Shown: positions 9,086 through 18,122 of the stretch, piece after piece
Layout of the letters: every line of letters starts with the position of its first letter
How positions within the stretch are numbered: position 1 is the stretch's first letter
Assembly: GCF_004011805.1 (NCBI RefSeq)
Contig: NZ_RCHJ01000003.1
Coordinates: forward strand, 620,001 to 684,000
Source: Piscinibacter defluvii
Lineage (GTDB): Bacteria; Pseudomonadota; Gammaproteobacteria; Burkholderiales; Burkholderiaceae_C
Direction of reading: 5' to 3'
DNA: 64,000 bases
Notes under the pieces: generated by a model
Told to the model about the DNA's origin: nothing
The model's input: the letters and a program-made list of their open reading frames with translations, nothing else
Databases searched by the model: none
Translations under genes and position numbers: made by a program

Positions 9086-10252
9086 TCACGGTTTGCGGGT
9101 GATGGGGCGCTGCCCCAGTTCGACCGCCAGCGAAAGCGCCTCACGGCCACGCATGACCTTGAACTGTGCTTTCGTCCCCGGATTCAGCGCAGCGGTTTCG
9201 TTGATCAGCGCAGCCGTGTCGCCGATCTCTTTGCCGTTGATCGAGACGACGGCGTCACCGGCCCGCAGTCCGGCGCGGTCCGCCGGGCCGCCGCGCTGCA
9301 CAGCGACCAGCGCGGCGCCGACCGCGGCACCCGTGGTTTCGTGGATGACGTCGCGTGCACTCACGCCGAGCCAGCCGCGGCTGACGCGGCCGGTGGCGAT
9401 GATCTGCTCCATCACCTGCCGAGCGAGACTCACCGGGATCGCGAAGCCGATGCCTTGCGATCCGCCGCTGCGCGAGTAGATCGCCGTGTTGATGCCCACC
9501 AGGTGGCCGGACGTGTCCACCAGCGCGCCGCCCGAGTTGCCGGGGTTGATCGCCGCATCGGTCTGGATGAAGTTCTCGAAGGTGTTGATGCCGAGTCGAT
9601 TGCGGCCCGTGGCGCTGACGATGCCCTGCGTCACCGTCTGGCCGACGCCGAACGGATCGCCGACGGCCAGCACGATGTCGCCGACCTGCACCGAGGCAGG
9701 ATCGGCGAAGGTGATCGGCTGCAGGCCCTTGGCGTCCACACGCAGCACGGCGAGATCGGTCTCGGGATCGGTGCCGACGACGCGCGCCTCGGCCACCTTC
9801 CCGCCGGGCAGCATCACGGCGATCTCGTCGGCGCCCTCGACGACATGGTTGTTGGTCAGGATGAAACCCTGGGCGGCGACGATGACGCCGGAGCCCAGGC
9901 TGGATTGCCCCTGCGCCGCCTCTTCGTCGGAGCCGCCATAGGGTCGCAGCCAGCCAGGCAACTGGCGTGGGGGTGTCTTGCGTGTGTAGATGTTGACGAC
10001 CGAGGCCGACGCCTTGGCCGACGCAGCACGGAAGCCCGCTTCGAGGCGGGTCGAGACGGCCTTGCCGGCCGGTGCCGACGCCGATGCATCGGCATGGGGC
10101 GCCTCACGCAGCGCCACGACATCGGTGCGGGCCGGCGCCACGGGTTCTGGCCCGAAAGCCTTCCAGGCGATCAGCAGGCCGGCCGACACCGCGATCACCT
10201 GCGCGACGAGCAGCCACAGCCGCCGGACAAGGGTCGGTTGATTGTTGTTCAC
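9086..10252 (-). CDS. HtrA/Deg family serine protease (one PDZ domain)
   Basis: 388 aa. An N-terminal membrane anchor (residues about 11-30, WLLVAQVIAVSAGLLIAW) leads to a trypsin-like domain with the triad histidine in LTNNHVVEGA, aspartate in ETDLAVLRV and serine in NPGNSGGALV, followed by a single PDZ domain (SRGWLGVSARD to the end). One PDZ and an uncleaved-looking anchor resemble DegS more than DegP/DegQ. DegS-type proteases start envelope stress signalling by cutting an anti-sigma factor; whether that applies here is inference. Its ATG overlaps the stop of the PRPP-synthetase-like gene by ATGA. Confidence 0.9.
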   Translation of the reverse strand: MNNNQPTLVRRLWLLVAQVIAVSAGLLIAWKAFGPEPVAPARTDVVALREAPHADASASAPAGKAVSTRLEAGFRAASAKASASVVNIYTRKTPPRQLPGWLRPYGGSDEEAAQGQSSLGSGVIVAAQGFILTNNHVVEGADEIAVMLPGGKVAEARVVGTDPETDLAVLRVDAKGLQPITFADPASVQVGDIVLAVGDPFGVGQTVTQGIVSATGRNRLGINTFENFIQTDAAINPGNSGGALVDTSGHLVGINTAIYSRSGGSQGIGFAIPVSLARQVMEQIIATGRVSRGWLGVSARDVIHETTGAAVGAALVAVQRGGPADRAGLRAGDAVVSINGKEIGDTAALINETAALNPGTKAQFKVMRGREALSLAVELGQRPITRKP

Positions 10253-11148
10253 GACGTGGTTCCCTCCATCAACTCTTCAAGCGCGCGCGCCATCGGTTCG
10301 ACGACGCTGATTTCGTTGGATGCGTGCGGCACCGTGTCGCAGGTGAGCACGCGGGCCGGCCGGCTGGCCAGCAGTTCCTCGTAGGCGCCCGGCGCGAACA
10401 GCGCGTGCACGCCGATGCACAGCGGCGCCGGCAGGCCGACGCGACGCAGGCTGGCCACGGCCTGGATCATGGTGCGTGCGCTCGAGACGATGTCGTCGAC
10501 CAGCACCGGCTGGCGGTCGCGCCACGCCGAGATGTCCGGCAGGCTGACCTCGACATCGCGGTCGCCGCGGCGGATCTTCTGCAGCACGGTCCACGGCGCG
10601 CCGGCGGCGGCGGCGACCTCCGAGACCCATTGCTCGCTCTCCGAGTCGGGGCCGATCAGCAGCGGACGTACGACCTGTGCCGCGACCCAGCGGGCGATCA
10701 GCGGCGCCGTGTGCACGACCCGTGCCGGAATGCGGTAGATCTCCTCGAGCGCGTGGTAGCGGTGCAGATGCGGATCGGCCGTCACGAGCGCATCGAAGGC
10801 GGTCGACAGCAGCGCCGCGTAGGAGCGCGACGTCACGGCCTCGCCGGCATGAAAGCGCCGGTCCTGCCGCAAGTAGGCGAGGTAGGGGGCCGCCAGCAGG
10901 ACCTTCGCCGCGCCGAGGTCGCGTGCGGCGTCGGCCGCGAACAGCAGCGGCAGGGTCTTCTCGTCGGGCCGCGCGAGGCTGCAGGTGAGCACCACGGTTC
11001 GGCCCGTCACGTCGGCGTCCAGGCGGACCAGCGATTCACCGTCCGGAAAGCGGTGCAGTTCCAATGCGGCACGCTCGGCCTGCAGCGCACGCACCAGCCG
11101 ATCAGCGAAGCCCTCGTCGCCGGGCAGATGAAAGACGATCGGTCTCAA
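10249..11148 (-). CDS. Ribose-phosphate pyrophosphokinase (PRPP synthetase)-like protein
   Basis: 299 aa using a TTG start at 11148 that overlaps the AMP phosphorylase stop (TTGA), with GGAGG four bases upstream; no ATG fits. The protein has the PRPP-synthetase layout: an N-terminal domain with FPDGESLVRL, then YLRQDRRFHAGEAVTSR matching the ATP-binding flexible loop, DPHLHRY for the metal site, and LVDDIVSSARTM as the PRPP loop (DDI...T). It would make PRPP from ribose 5-phosphate and ATP. Because it is coupled to AMP phosphorylase, it may instead connect ribose 1,5-bisphosphate or AMP turnover with PRPP. It is probably not the only PRPP synthetase of the cell. Confidence 0.78.
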   Translation of the reverse strand: MRPIVFHLPGDEGFADRLVRALQAERAALELHRFPDGESLVRLDADVTGRTVVLTCSLARPDEKTLPLLFAADAARDLGAAKVLLAAPYLAYLRQDRRFHAGEAVTSRSYAALLSTAFDALVTADPHLHRYHALEEIYRIPARVVHTAPLIARWVAAQVVRPLLIGPDSESEQWVSEVAAAAGAPWTVLQKIRRGDRDVEVSLPDISAWRDRQPVLVDDIVSSARTMIQAVASLRRVGLPAPLCIGVHALFAPGAYEELLASRPARVLTCDTVPHASNEISVVEPMARALEELMEGTTS

Positions 11149-12683
11149 GACGCCTCCGAGATCTGGAAGATGGGTGGACGGCCTTCGACGTACTGCCGCG
11201 CGTAGGCCAGTTCGCCTGGCGCCTGCGCATGGAGCGTGAAGAGCGGCTGCCCGGCTCGTACGATGTCGCCGAGGCGGACGTGCACGTCGATGCCCGCCGT
11301 CGGCGCGTTCGGGGCGCCTGCGAGCTTGGCGGCCCGTGACAGCACCCGGTTGTCGATCACCGTGACGCGGCCGGCCGAGGGTGCTTCGACGACCTGGCGG
11401 TGCGACGCGACCGGTACGTCGCGCGGGCCGCCCTGGGCTTCGCAGATGGCGGCGAACTTGACCCAGGCCCGTCCGTCGGCGAGGACCTCGGTCGCCAGGC
11501 GCAGTCCAGAACCCGCCGCGGCGGCGCCGCCCAGTTCGAGGATGTCGCCGGCCAGGCGCAGCGCACGCTGCCGCAGATCGTCCGGCGCGTCGGCCTGTCG
11601 GCGCAGCACGGCCAGCACGTCGCGCGCCTCCAGGCCCGGGCCGATGCCGCGCCCGACCGGCTGCAGGCCGTCGGTGATGCGCAGTGCCACCTGCAACCCG
11701 ATGGCCCGGCCGACCTCGACGAGGCGGCGTCCGAGCGTCTGCGCAGCCTCGGCGCTGCGGACCTTGGCCGTCGGCCCCACCGGCAAGTCGATCAGCACAT
11801 GCGTCGAGCCGGCCGCTGCCTTCTTGGACAGCACGGAGGCGACCAACTGTCCCTCGCTGTCGAGATCGAGCGGACGCTCGACGCGGATCAGGATGTCGTC
11901 GGCCGGGCTCAGCCGCACCGATCCGCCCCAGACGATGCAGGCGCCAGTGCGCTCCACCGTGCGCCGCATCGCGGCGATGTCGAGGTCGACCGGGGCCAGC
12001 ACCTCCATCGTGTCGGCCGTGCCGGCGGGAGAGGTGATCGCCCGCGACGAGGTCTTGGGCATCGTCAGCCCGCAGGCCGCGACGATGGGCACGACGAGCA
12101 GCGTCGTGCGGTTGCCCGGCAGGCCGCCGACGCAGTGCTTGTCGACGACCACGTCGCGGCCCCAGTCCAGCCGCTCGCCCACGTCGATCATCGCCCGCGT
12201 CAGCGAGACGGTTTCGTCGAGGTCGAGGTGGTCGCCTGCGCACGCGGTGATGAATGTGGCCAAGTGCAAGTCGGAGTAGCGGCCGGCCGCGATGTCGCCG
12301 ATGACGGCGCGGAATGCGCCGGCATCAAGACGGCGGCCGTAGACCTTCGCGCGCACATGGCTGAGCGAGTCGAGCACCGGCGCGTGGCTGACGGTGATCC
12401 ACTGGCCCGGCTGGGGATGCAGCGCCCTCCAGGCCGCCTCGGACAGACCCGCGATGCCGTGCCCGAGCCAAGGCCCATCCACGACACTGAGCGTGGCCAC
12501 GATGCTGCCGGAGCCGGCATCGAGCTGGACGCGCGCCTGGGTCGTGAAGCCCTCGGAGCGGCAGACGGCGCAATCGCGCCGCATGTAGACGACCGGCTCC
12601 TGGTAAGTGTCGATGCCGGTGCGCCAGGCGCGCAGCGTGTTGTCGGTACCGTCACCGTGGGCGGAGGTCGGATCCGCGCTCAT
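11145..12683 (-). CDS. AMP phosphorylase / long-form thymidine phosphorylase family
   Basis: 512 aa, longer than bacterial DeoA (about 440) and close to archaeal AMP phosphorylase (about 500) because of an extra N-terminal domain of about 85 residues. The core has KHCVGGLPGNRTT and TSSRAITSPAGTADTMEV, the pattern of the AMP phosphorylase group, where phosphate binding residues are kept and an acidic thymidine-recognition region differs. In archaea this enzyme phosphorolyses AMP, CMP or UMP to base and ribose 1,5-bisphosphate. The start at MSADPTSAHG overlaps the upstream nuclease stop by ATGA. No ribose-1,5-bisphosphate isomerase or RuBisCO is present in this window. Confidence 0.82.
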   Translation of the reverse strand: MSADPTSAHGDGTDNTLRAWRTGIDTYQEPVVYMRRDCAVCRSEGFTTQARVQLDAGSGSIVATLSVVDGPWLGHGIAGLSEAAWRALHPQPGQWITVSHAPVLDSLSHVRAKVYGRRLDAGAFRAVIGDIAAGRYSDLHLATFITACAGDHLDLDETVSLTRAMIDVGERLDWGRDVVVDKHCVGGLPGNRTTLLVVPIVAACGLTMPKTSSRAITSPAGTADTMEVLAPVDLDIAAMRRTVERTGACIVWGGSVRLSPADDILIRVERPLDLDSEGQLVASVLSKKAAAGSTHVLIDLPVGPTAKVRSAEAAQTLGRRLVEVGRAIGLQVALRITDGLQPVGRGIGPGLEARDVLAVLRRQADAPDDLRQRALRLAGDILELGGAAAAGSGLRLATEVLADGRAWVKFAAICEAQGGPRDVPVASHRQVVEAPSAGRVTVIDNRVLSRAAKLAGAPNAPTAGIDVHVRLGDIVRAGQPLFTLHAQAPGELAYARQYVEGRPPIFQISEAS

Positions 12684-14038
12684 GACAGGTCCACCGTCTC
12701 CAGGTAGTCGGGCACGCGGCACGGCCAGCCCAGTTCGTGCTCGATGCGCGATCGCATCGCATCGGCCGCCGCCGGTTCGCCGTGCGTGATGAAGGTCTGC
12801 GTGGGTGGCGCGTCGAAGTCGCGCAGCCACTGCAGGATCTCACCGGCGTCGGCATGCGCCGACAGGCTGTCCAGCGACGCCACCTCGGCGTGGATCGGCA
12901 CGTCCTCGCCATGAATGCGCACCGAGGTGGCGCCCTGCAGGATGGCCGCGCCGCGCGTGCCGCCGGCCTGGTAGCCCGCGAACAGGATCGTGTTGCGGCG
13001 GTCGGGCGCGAAGGCCTTGAGGTGGTGGACGACCCGCCCGCCCGTGGCCATGCCGCTGGCTGAGATGATGACCATCGGCCCGCGCCGCGCGCTCAGCGCA
13101 CGCGAGTCATCGGGCTTGTTGACGATCGTCGCCGCATGGCACATCGCCTCGCACTGTTCGGGGCTCAGCCGGTGCTCGCTGCGGTGCGTGTGATAGATGC
13201 GCGTCGCGTCGGTGGCCATCGGGCTGTCGAGGTAGACCGGCAGGTGATGGATGACGCCGCGCTCCTTGAGCAGATGGATGCAGTACATCAGGTTCTGCGC
13301 GCGGCCCACGGCAAAGGCCGGGATCACCACGACACCGCCGCGAGCGGCCGTCCGGTTGATCACCTCACCGAGCTTGAGCAGCGGGTCGCTGGCCTCGTGC
13401 TGGCGGTCGCCGTAGGTCGACTCGACCACGGCGTAGTCGGCACCCGGGACGCGTGCCGGCGCGACCAGCACCAGGTCGTTCGGACGACCGATGTCGCCGG
13501 AGAACAGGATCGACCGCCGACCGTCGTCGATCCTCACGAAGGCGGAGCCCAGCATGTGCCCCGACGGATCCATGCGCGCCTGCAGTCCGGGAGCGGGGCT
13601 CCACGGGCTGCCGTAGGGCCGGGGGACGAACTGCTTCAGGCAGCGCTCGGCGTCCTCGCGGGTGTACAGCGGCAGCGCCGGCTTGTGCTTGGAGTAGCCG
13701 CGCCGGTTGGCGTACTCGGCTTCCTCCTCCTGCAGGTGGCCGCTGTCGGGCAGCAGGATGCGACAGAGCTCGTAGGTCGCTTCCGAGCAGTAGACCTTGC
13801 CCTTGAAGCCCTGGCGCGCAAGCAGCGGGACGTAGCCGCTGTGGTCGATGTGGGCGTGCGTCAGCACGATCGCGTCGATGCCGGCGGCCGGCACGGGCAT
13901 CGGTGCCCAGTTGCGCAACCGCAGTTGCTTGTAGCCCTGGAACAGGCCGCAGTCGACGAGCAGCGTCGCGCCCTCGTGGCGCAGCAGGTACTTCGAGCCG
14001 GTGACGGTGCCGGTGGCCCCGAGGAATTGCAGTTGCAT
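12680..14038 (-). CDS. Beta-CASP metallo-beta-lactamase-fold ribonuclease
   Basis: 452 aa from MQLQFLGATG, with GAGGA upstream. Metal ligands of the MBL fold are visible: LTHAHIDHSG (HxHxDH), SGHMLGSA, FSGDIG, and the C-terminal SAHAD and ITHGE elements. The beta-CASP insert carries VIPAFAVGRAQ and MVIISASGMATGGRV. This is the CPSF-73-like RNA exonuclease family that processes or degrades RNA. Being first in a coupled run with AMP phosphorylase and a PRPP synthetase suggests a route that releases nucleoside monophosphates from RNA and recovers phosphorylated ribose. That link is inference. Confidence 0.9.
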   Translation of the reverse strand: MQLQFLGATGTVTGSKYLLRHEGATLLVDCGLFQGYKQLRLRNWAPMPVPAAGIDAIVLTHAHIDHSGYVPLLARQGFKGKVYCSEATYELCRILLPDSGHLQEEEAEYANRRGYSKHKPALPLYTREDAERCLKQFVPRPYGSPWSPAPGLQARMDPSGHMLGSAFVRIDDGRRSILFSGDIGRPNDLVLVAPARVPGADYAVVESTYGDRQHEASDPLLKLGEVINRTAARGGVVVIPAFAVGRAQNLMYCIHLLKERGVIHHLPVYLDSPMATDATRIYHTHRSEHRLSPEQCEAMCHAATIVNKPDDSRALSARRGPMVIISASGMATGGRVVHHLKAFAPDRRNTILFAGYQAGGTRGAAILQGATSVRIHGEDVPIHAEVASLDSLSAHADAGEILQWLRDFDAPPTQTFITHGEPAAADAMRSRIEHELGWPCRVPDYLETVDLS

Positions 14039-14061
14039 GGGAGTCCTCTTGTGGTGTGTGT

Positions 14062-14559
14062 TCAGAGCAGGAGCGGCGCATCGGGCAACTCGTTGCGGTC
14101 GCCGGACGCAAGAGGGAAATGGCGCGTCACCAGCTGCGTGACGGCTTCGATGCCCTGGACGGCGCCGCGGCCGAAGTCGCCGGCACCGAAGTCCGCTTCC
14201 ATGCCGCGGCAGATGGCAGACCAGGCCTCGGCACCGGCCCTGGCATGGATGCCCCGGTCGGCGACGATCTCGACGCGCCGGTCCGCCAGCAGCACATAGA
14301 TCAGCACACCGGTGTTGTGTTCGGTGTCCCAGACATGCAGTCGCGCGAAGAGCTCGATGGCGCGTTCGCGCGCCGTCTGGCCACGCAGCAGCGGCAGGCC
14401 GTCGAGCGCGCCTTCGACGACGAATCGAAGCTCGCCCGCATGGGTGGCCTCGCTCGCGGCGATCGCCTGCTCGATCGACCGCAGCGCGGACGCGGGAAAC
14501 GCGCGACGCACACGCGCCGAGGTCGTCGCGAGGTGATGCAGGAGTCGTGCGAGATCCAT
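14062..14559 (-). CDS. TPM-domain protein (TLP18.3/Psb32/MOLO-1 type), cytosolic form
   Basis: 165 aa from ATG at 14559; a GTG at 14568 would add three residues. It holds one TPM domain: IEQAIAASEATHAGELRFVVEG near the start and WDTEHNTGVLIYVLLADRRVEIVADRGI in the middle, both typical of the family. No signal peptide or membrane segment is seen, unlike its upstream partner. TPM proteins accompany LemA in many bacteria, and the order lemA, TPM-with-Gly-tail, TPM-short recurs widely. Biochemical role is unknown. Confidence 0.83.
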   Translation of the reverse strand: MDLARLLHHLATTSARVRRAFPASALRSIEQAIAASEATHAGELRFVVEGALDGLPLLRGQTARERAIELFARLHVWDTEHNTGVLIYVLLADRRVEIVADRGIHARAGAEAWSAICRGMEADFGAGDFGRGAVQGIEAVTQLVTRHFPLASGDRNELPDAPLLL

Positions 14560-14561
14560 GC

Positions 14562-15443
14562 TCACCACCTGCCGGAGGCACCGCCCCCGCCAAAACCGCC
14601 GCCGCCGCCTCCGAACCCGCCGCCTCCGCCGAAGCCACCGCCGCGGTGCCCGCCATGACCGTGCATGCCACCGTGGCCGCCCATGCCGATACCCAGCAGC
14701 GTGACGAAGAAGCCGGTCAGGCCCGCGGTGGCTGCGATGGCCAGGGTGCCGAGCGCGAACCAGGCGACGACGCCAAGCACGCCGCCGACAGCCAGGGCGC
14801 CGGGCACCCGACCCAGCACCTGCCGCAACACGCCGCCGAGCACCAGCGCGACGATGAACAGCACCGGCCAGCTTTGCCCCAGGCCGTTGTCAGCGGCTGC
14901 CGAGCCGCGCCGCGTTGGCGGTGGCAGGGCCTCGCCATCTAGGACGCGCACGATCTGATCCAGCCCTGCAGTGAGGCCCCCATAGAAGTCGCCCTGCCGG
15001 AAGCGCGGCGTGATGACCTCCGCGATGACCCGCGCAGCTGTCGCGTCGTTCAGTGCGCCTTCGATCCCGTAGCCGACCTCGATCCGTACGGCGCGGTCGT
15101 CCTTCGCAACGAGCAGCAACGCGCCGTCGTCGACCTTGCGGCGGCCCAGCTTCCATTGCTCGACCACCCGCAGCGCGAAGGGTTCGATCGCCTCCGGCCG
15201 CGTCGTCGGCACGATCAGCACCGCGATCTGCGTGCCCTTGCGCTCCTCGAACGCGCGCAGCGATTGCTCGAGCGCGGCGCTCTGCTGTGCCGTCAGCGTG
15301 CCGGTCAGGTCGGTCACCCGACCTTGCAGAGGCGGTACCGGGACCAGGTCCTGGGCGGCTGCGCCGAGTGCGGCCGAGCACAGGAGCCAGAAGACGGCGA
15401 GCCAGCGCAGGAAGCGTCCAACCGGGACGCGGGCTGCTGTCAT
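14562..15443 (-). CDS. TPM-domain membrane protein with glycine-rich tail (YgcG-like)
   Basis: 293 aa. A signal peptide (residues 1-30, ending ALGAAAQ) precedes a TPM domain with GRVTDLTGTLTAQQ and KVDDGALLLVAKDDRAVRIEVGYG. Two hydrophobic segments follow, then a tail of repeated Gly/His residues and a final Gly-Phe rich stretch. The domain is expected in the periplasm, anchored to the inner membrane. The start overlaps the lemA stop (ATGA), so the two are translated together. Family function remains uncertain; links to membrane stress are reported. Confidence 0.87.
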   Translation of the reverse strand: MTAARVPVGRFLRWLAVFWLLCSAALGAAAQDLVPVPPLQGRVTDLTGTLTAQQSAALEQSLRAFEERKGTQIAVLIVPTTRPEAIEPFALRVVEQWKLGRRKVDDGALLLVAKDDRAVRIEVGYGIEGALNDATAARVIAEVITPRFRQGDFYGGLTAGLDQIVRVLDGEALPPPTRRGSAAADNGLGQSWPVLFIVALVLGGVLRQVLGRVPGALAVGGVLGVVAWFALGTLAIAATAGLTGFFVTLLGIGMGGHGGMHGHGGHRGGGFGGGGGFGGGGGGFGGGGASGRW

Positions 15444-16054
15444 TTCTTGGCACCCGAGGCGCCGATGCCGCCGAGATCGACCTTCGGCGGCACCGCGAGC
15501 GCCGCCTCGTCGGTGACGCTGAAATTAGCTTTGACGCCGTAGCCGAACACCATCGCCGTCAAGTTGCTCGGGAAGGTGCGGACTGCGACGTTGTAGTCCT
15601 GCACGGCCTTCACATAACGGCCGCGCGCCACGGTGATGCGGTTCTCGGTGCCTTCGAGCTGCCCGCGCAGATCCTGGAAGCCCTGGTTGGCCTTCAGGCT
15701 GGGGTAGTTCTCGGTGACCACCAGCAGGCGCGACAGCGCGCTCGACAGTTCACCCTGCGCGGCCTGGAACTTGTTGAACGCCTCGGGATTGTTGACCAGC
15801 TCCGGCGTGGCCTGGATCGAGGTGGCCTTGGCGCGCGCCTCGACCACCTTGGTGAGAGTCTCCTGCTCGAAGTTGGCCTCGCCCTTGACGGTGGCGACGA
15901 TGTTCGGGATCAGGTCGGCGCGGCGCTGGTACTGGTTGAGCACCTCCGACCAGCTGGCCTTGATCTGCTCGTCGGTGGACTGGAAGGTGTTGTAGCCGCA
16001 CCCGGACAGCGCGAGCGTCAGCACGGCGAGAAGGGTGACGAGGAAGTGGCGCAT
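15440..16054 (-). CDS. lemA: LemA family lipoprotein
   Basis: 204 aa. The N-terminus MRHFLVTLLAVLTLALSGCG is a lipoprotein signal with the lipobox Cys at residue 19. The LemA core follows: YQRRADLIPNIVATVKG, EARAKA, and the AFNKFQAAQGELSSALSRLL and YPSLKANQGF stretches, giving a mainly helical fold. It is probably anchored in a membrane and co-produced with the two TPM proteins. Role unknown; LemA is often linked with envelope stress. Confidence 0.92.
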   Translation of the reverse strand: MRHFLVTLLAVLTLALSGCGYNTFQSTDEQIKASWSEVLNQYQRRADLIPNIVATVKGEANFEQETLTKVVEARAKATSIQATPELVNNPEAFNKFQAAQGELSSALSRLLVVTENYPSLKANQGFQDLRGQLEGTENRITVARGRYVKAVQDYNVAVRTFPSNLTAMVFGYGVKANFSVTDEAALAVPPKVDLGGIGASGAKK

Positions 16055-16056
16055 GG

Positions 16057-17379
16057 TCAGGGCTCCTGGGGGTGTCGTTGGGGAAGGGGGTCGGAAGGAA
16101 CACGCGGCGACCGGGGCAGAGGGTCCTCGAGAGACCACCACGCGGGCCGCACGATCAGGGTGCCCAGCGTGGCGAGCAGAGGCAACGCAAGCCACGCGAA
16201 GCTGAGCTGGGCCACCGCGCCGAAGAGCCAGCCGGCGGCCGCCGAACCGAGCGTCTGCCCGAAGCCCGCTGCCGCAGCCAGCCCGCCCATCGTCGCGCCG
16301 AGCCGCCGCCGGGACGCTCCGGCCGCGAGGTAGGAGATGGTCGGCAGCACGAGGCCGGTGCCCGCGGCGGTGAAGCTGACGCCGACGTACATCCAGGCGT
16401 CGCTGCGGTGCTGCGCCAGCATCGCCAACCCGGCGATCGCCAGCACGAGCCCGGCCGCCATCACGCCGCGGCCGGCGGCGCGCTCGAGCAGCCCGGTGAA
16501 GAACAGCAGCGCGTTGACGCCGAGCATCACGAGGCTGCACTCGGCGAACATCAGCGAGATCTCGCGCGACGACAGCGTCGGGTGCTGTTGACCCTGCAAA
16601 ACGATGCCGAGTTCGAAGCCGGCCAGCACGAACATGACCGTGCCGTTCAGTCCCCACAGCGCCATCGCGCGCTTGCGATCGGCAGACGCCGGCAGCGTGT
16701 CGTCTTCGGGGGCGGCTGGTGCGACGCGCGGCAGGGTGGCGGCCAGTCCCAGCATCATCAGCCCGCCCAGCGCCGCCGACATGACGATCACCAGATCCGT
16801 CGGATCGAAGGCGCCGGCGCCGGCGCTGGCGAGCGCGGTGGACACCTGCACGGCGCCGGCATTGAGCCCCGGTCCGAACAGGAAGCCCAGCAACGACATG
16901 GCGCCGAGCCACGCGAACCGGCGGGCGCGCTGGGCCTGCGGCGTGTGCTCGGCGACGAGCGCGGGCACAACAGGTACGACGGCAGCGACGAAGAAGCCGG
17001 TGGCCCCGCGCGACGCGTAGATGCCGGCGAGCCCGATCCAGTCAGGCCGCAACATGGGCAGCAGGCTGGCGACATAGCCGACCAGGCCAATCACCAGGAT
17101 GCGGCTCCGGCCCCAACGATCGGAGACCAGGCCCCATAGTGGCGCACCGACCAGCACCCCCGCGGCGTACAGGCCGCTGAGCAGGCCGACGTGGCGCGAG
17201 ACCTCAGCCTGGCCGTCGGCCGCCATCAGCGGCGCCAGCCAGGCCGGCAACAACGGCATCAACGCGCCATAGCCGGCGGAGACAACGAAGACGGCAGCCG
17301 CCAGCCACGTCAGTTGCCACGCCCCCAGCCCCGACGCCGCCGGCGATCGCTGTGGTCCGATGTGGAGTGGGCGGTTCAT
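16057..17379 (-). CDS. MFS transporter
   Basis: 440 aa with about 12 membrane segments. The loop after the second segment contains GLVSDRWGRSRIL, the major facilitator signature (GxxxDRxGRR). Substrate cannot be predicted; drug or small-molecule efflux is the commonest role for this type. It ends 2 bases before the lemA start, so it may be read with lemA, while on its other side it follows copB by 21 bases. Confidence 0.85.
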   Translation of the reverse strand: MNRPLHIGPQRSPAASGLGAWQLTWLAAAVFVVSAGYGALMPLLPAWLAPLMAADGQAEVSRHVGLLSGLYAAGVLVGAPLWGLVSDRWGRSRILVIGLVGYVASLLPMLRPDWIGLAGIYASRGATGFFVAAVVPVVPALVAEHTPQAQRARRFAWLGAMSLLGFLFGPGLNAGAVQVSTALASAGAGAFDPTDLVIVMSAALGGLMMLGLAATLPRVAPAAPEDDTLPASADRKRAMALWGLNGTVMFVLAGFELGIVLQGQQHPTLSSREISLMFAECSLVMLGVNALLFFTGLLERAAGRGVMAAGLVLAIAGLAMLAQHRSDAWMYVGVSFTAAGTGLVLPTISYLAAGASRRRLGATMGGLAAAAGFGQTLGSAAAGWLFGAVAQLSFAWLALPLLATLGTLIVRPAWWSLEDPLPRSPRVPSDPLPQRHPQEP

Positions 17380-17400
17380 CGCGTCGACCCGGCGGATGGA

Positions 17401-18096
17401 TCAGAGCACCAGCCGCAGTCCGGCCCGCACCGAGTTCACGCTCGCGCCGCCGTCGGCGCCGCGCTGCCATTGGCGGCTGACCTCCAAGTACGGGGCGACG
17501 GCGCGCGCGATTTCGTAGCGCACGTTGAGTCCCCACTCCGACGACCTCACCCCGGCCTTGATGCCGTCCGAAGGGATCGATCGGGCCGCCCAGTCGATAC
17601 CGACGAAGGGCCTGGCGATGAGGCGGTTCGTGAACAACATGTCGTACTCGGCGCGGGTGCGGGCGAACAGGCGCCCGTCGCTGCGTACGAACGCGGCCAC
17701 GTCGACATCGAAGGCGTAGGGTGCCAAGCCGCGCACGCCGATCACACCGAAGTTCCGTGCCTCGGGTTTGAGTTCGCGGCGCAGGCCGAGCTGCAGGTCC
17801 CAGAAGGGCGCGACATAGCGGCTGTACAGCGCCTGCACCTCGGCGTCCTCGAGACGGCCGTCGCGGCGCGAGCCCTCGGTGCGCCAAGCGAAACGGTTGT
17901 AGTCGGTACCGATCCAGCCATCGGCGCGCCAGGCCGCGACGCTCTTCGAGTCGCTGCGGCCGGCATCGACCTCGATGCGGGTGGCCTGGAAGATCGCGTC
18001 GTCCTCCATGGCGCGGGCGGGGCCGGCCAAGCGGGCCAGTGCCGCGGCGAGCGCGAGCGCCAAAGAGCCGGCCCGGTGGTTCTTCTTCGTGTTCAT
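17401..18096 (-). CDS. copB: Copper resistance outer-membrane protein CopB
   Basis: 231 aa from MNTKKNHRAG, chosen because it gives a clean signal peptide ending GPARA; ATG at 18111 or GTG at 18126 (which overlaps the copA stop) are alternatives. The mature part is the beta-barrel domain of CopB/PcoB: GTDYNRFAWRTEG, LYSRYVAPFWDLQLGLR, YAFDVDVAAFVRSDGR and LFTNRLIARPFVGIDWAA, ending in a C-terminal barrel strand with a final Leu. The Met-rich N-terminal part found in many CopB proteins is missing, so this is a short form. It follows copA directly, as in classical cop operons. Confidence 0.9.
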   Translation of the reverse strand: MNTKKNHRAGSLALALAAALARLAGPARAMEDDAIFQATRIEVDAGRSDSKSVAAWRADGWIGTDYNRFAWRTEGSRRDGRLEDAEVQALYSRYVAPFWDLQLGLRRELKPEARNFGVIGVRGLAPYAFDVDVAAFVRSDGRLFARTRAEYDMLFTNRLIARPFVGIDWAARSIPSDGIKAGVRSSEWGLNVRYEIARAVAPYLEVSRQWQRGADGGASVNSVRAGLRLVL

Positions 18097-18122
18097 GCGT
18101 GCGTGTTCCATGAGCGAACGGT

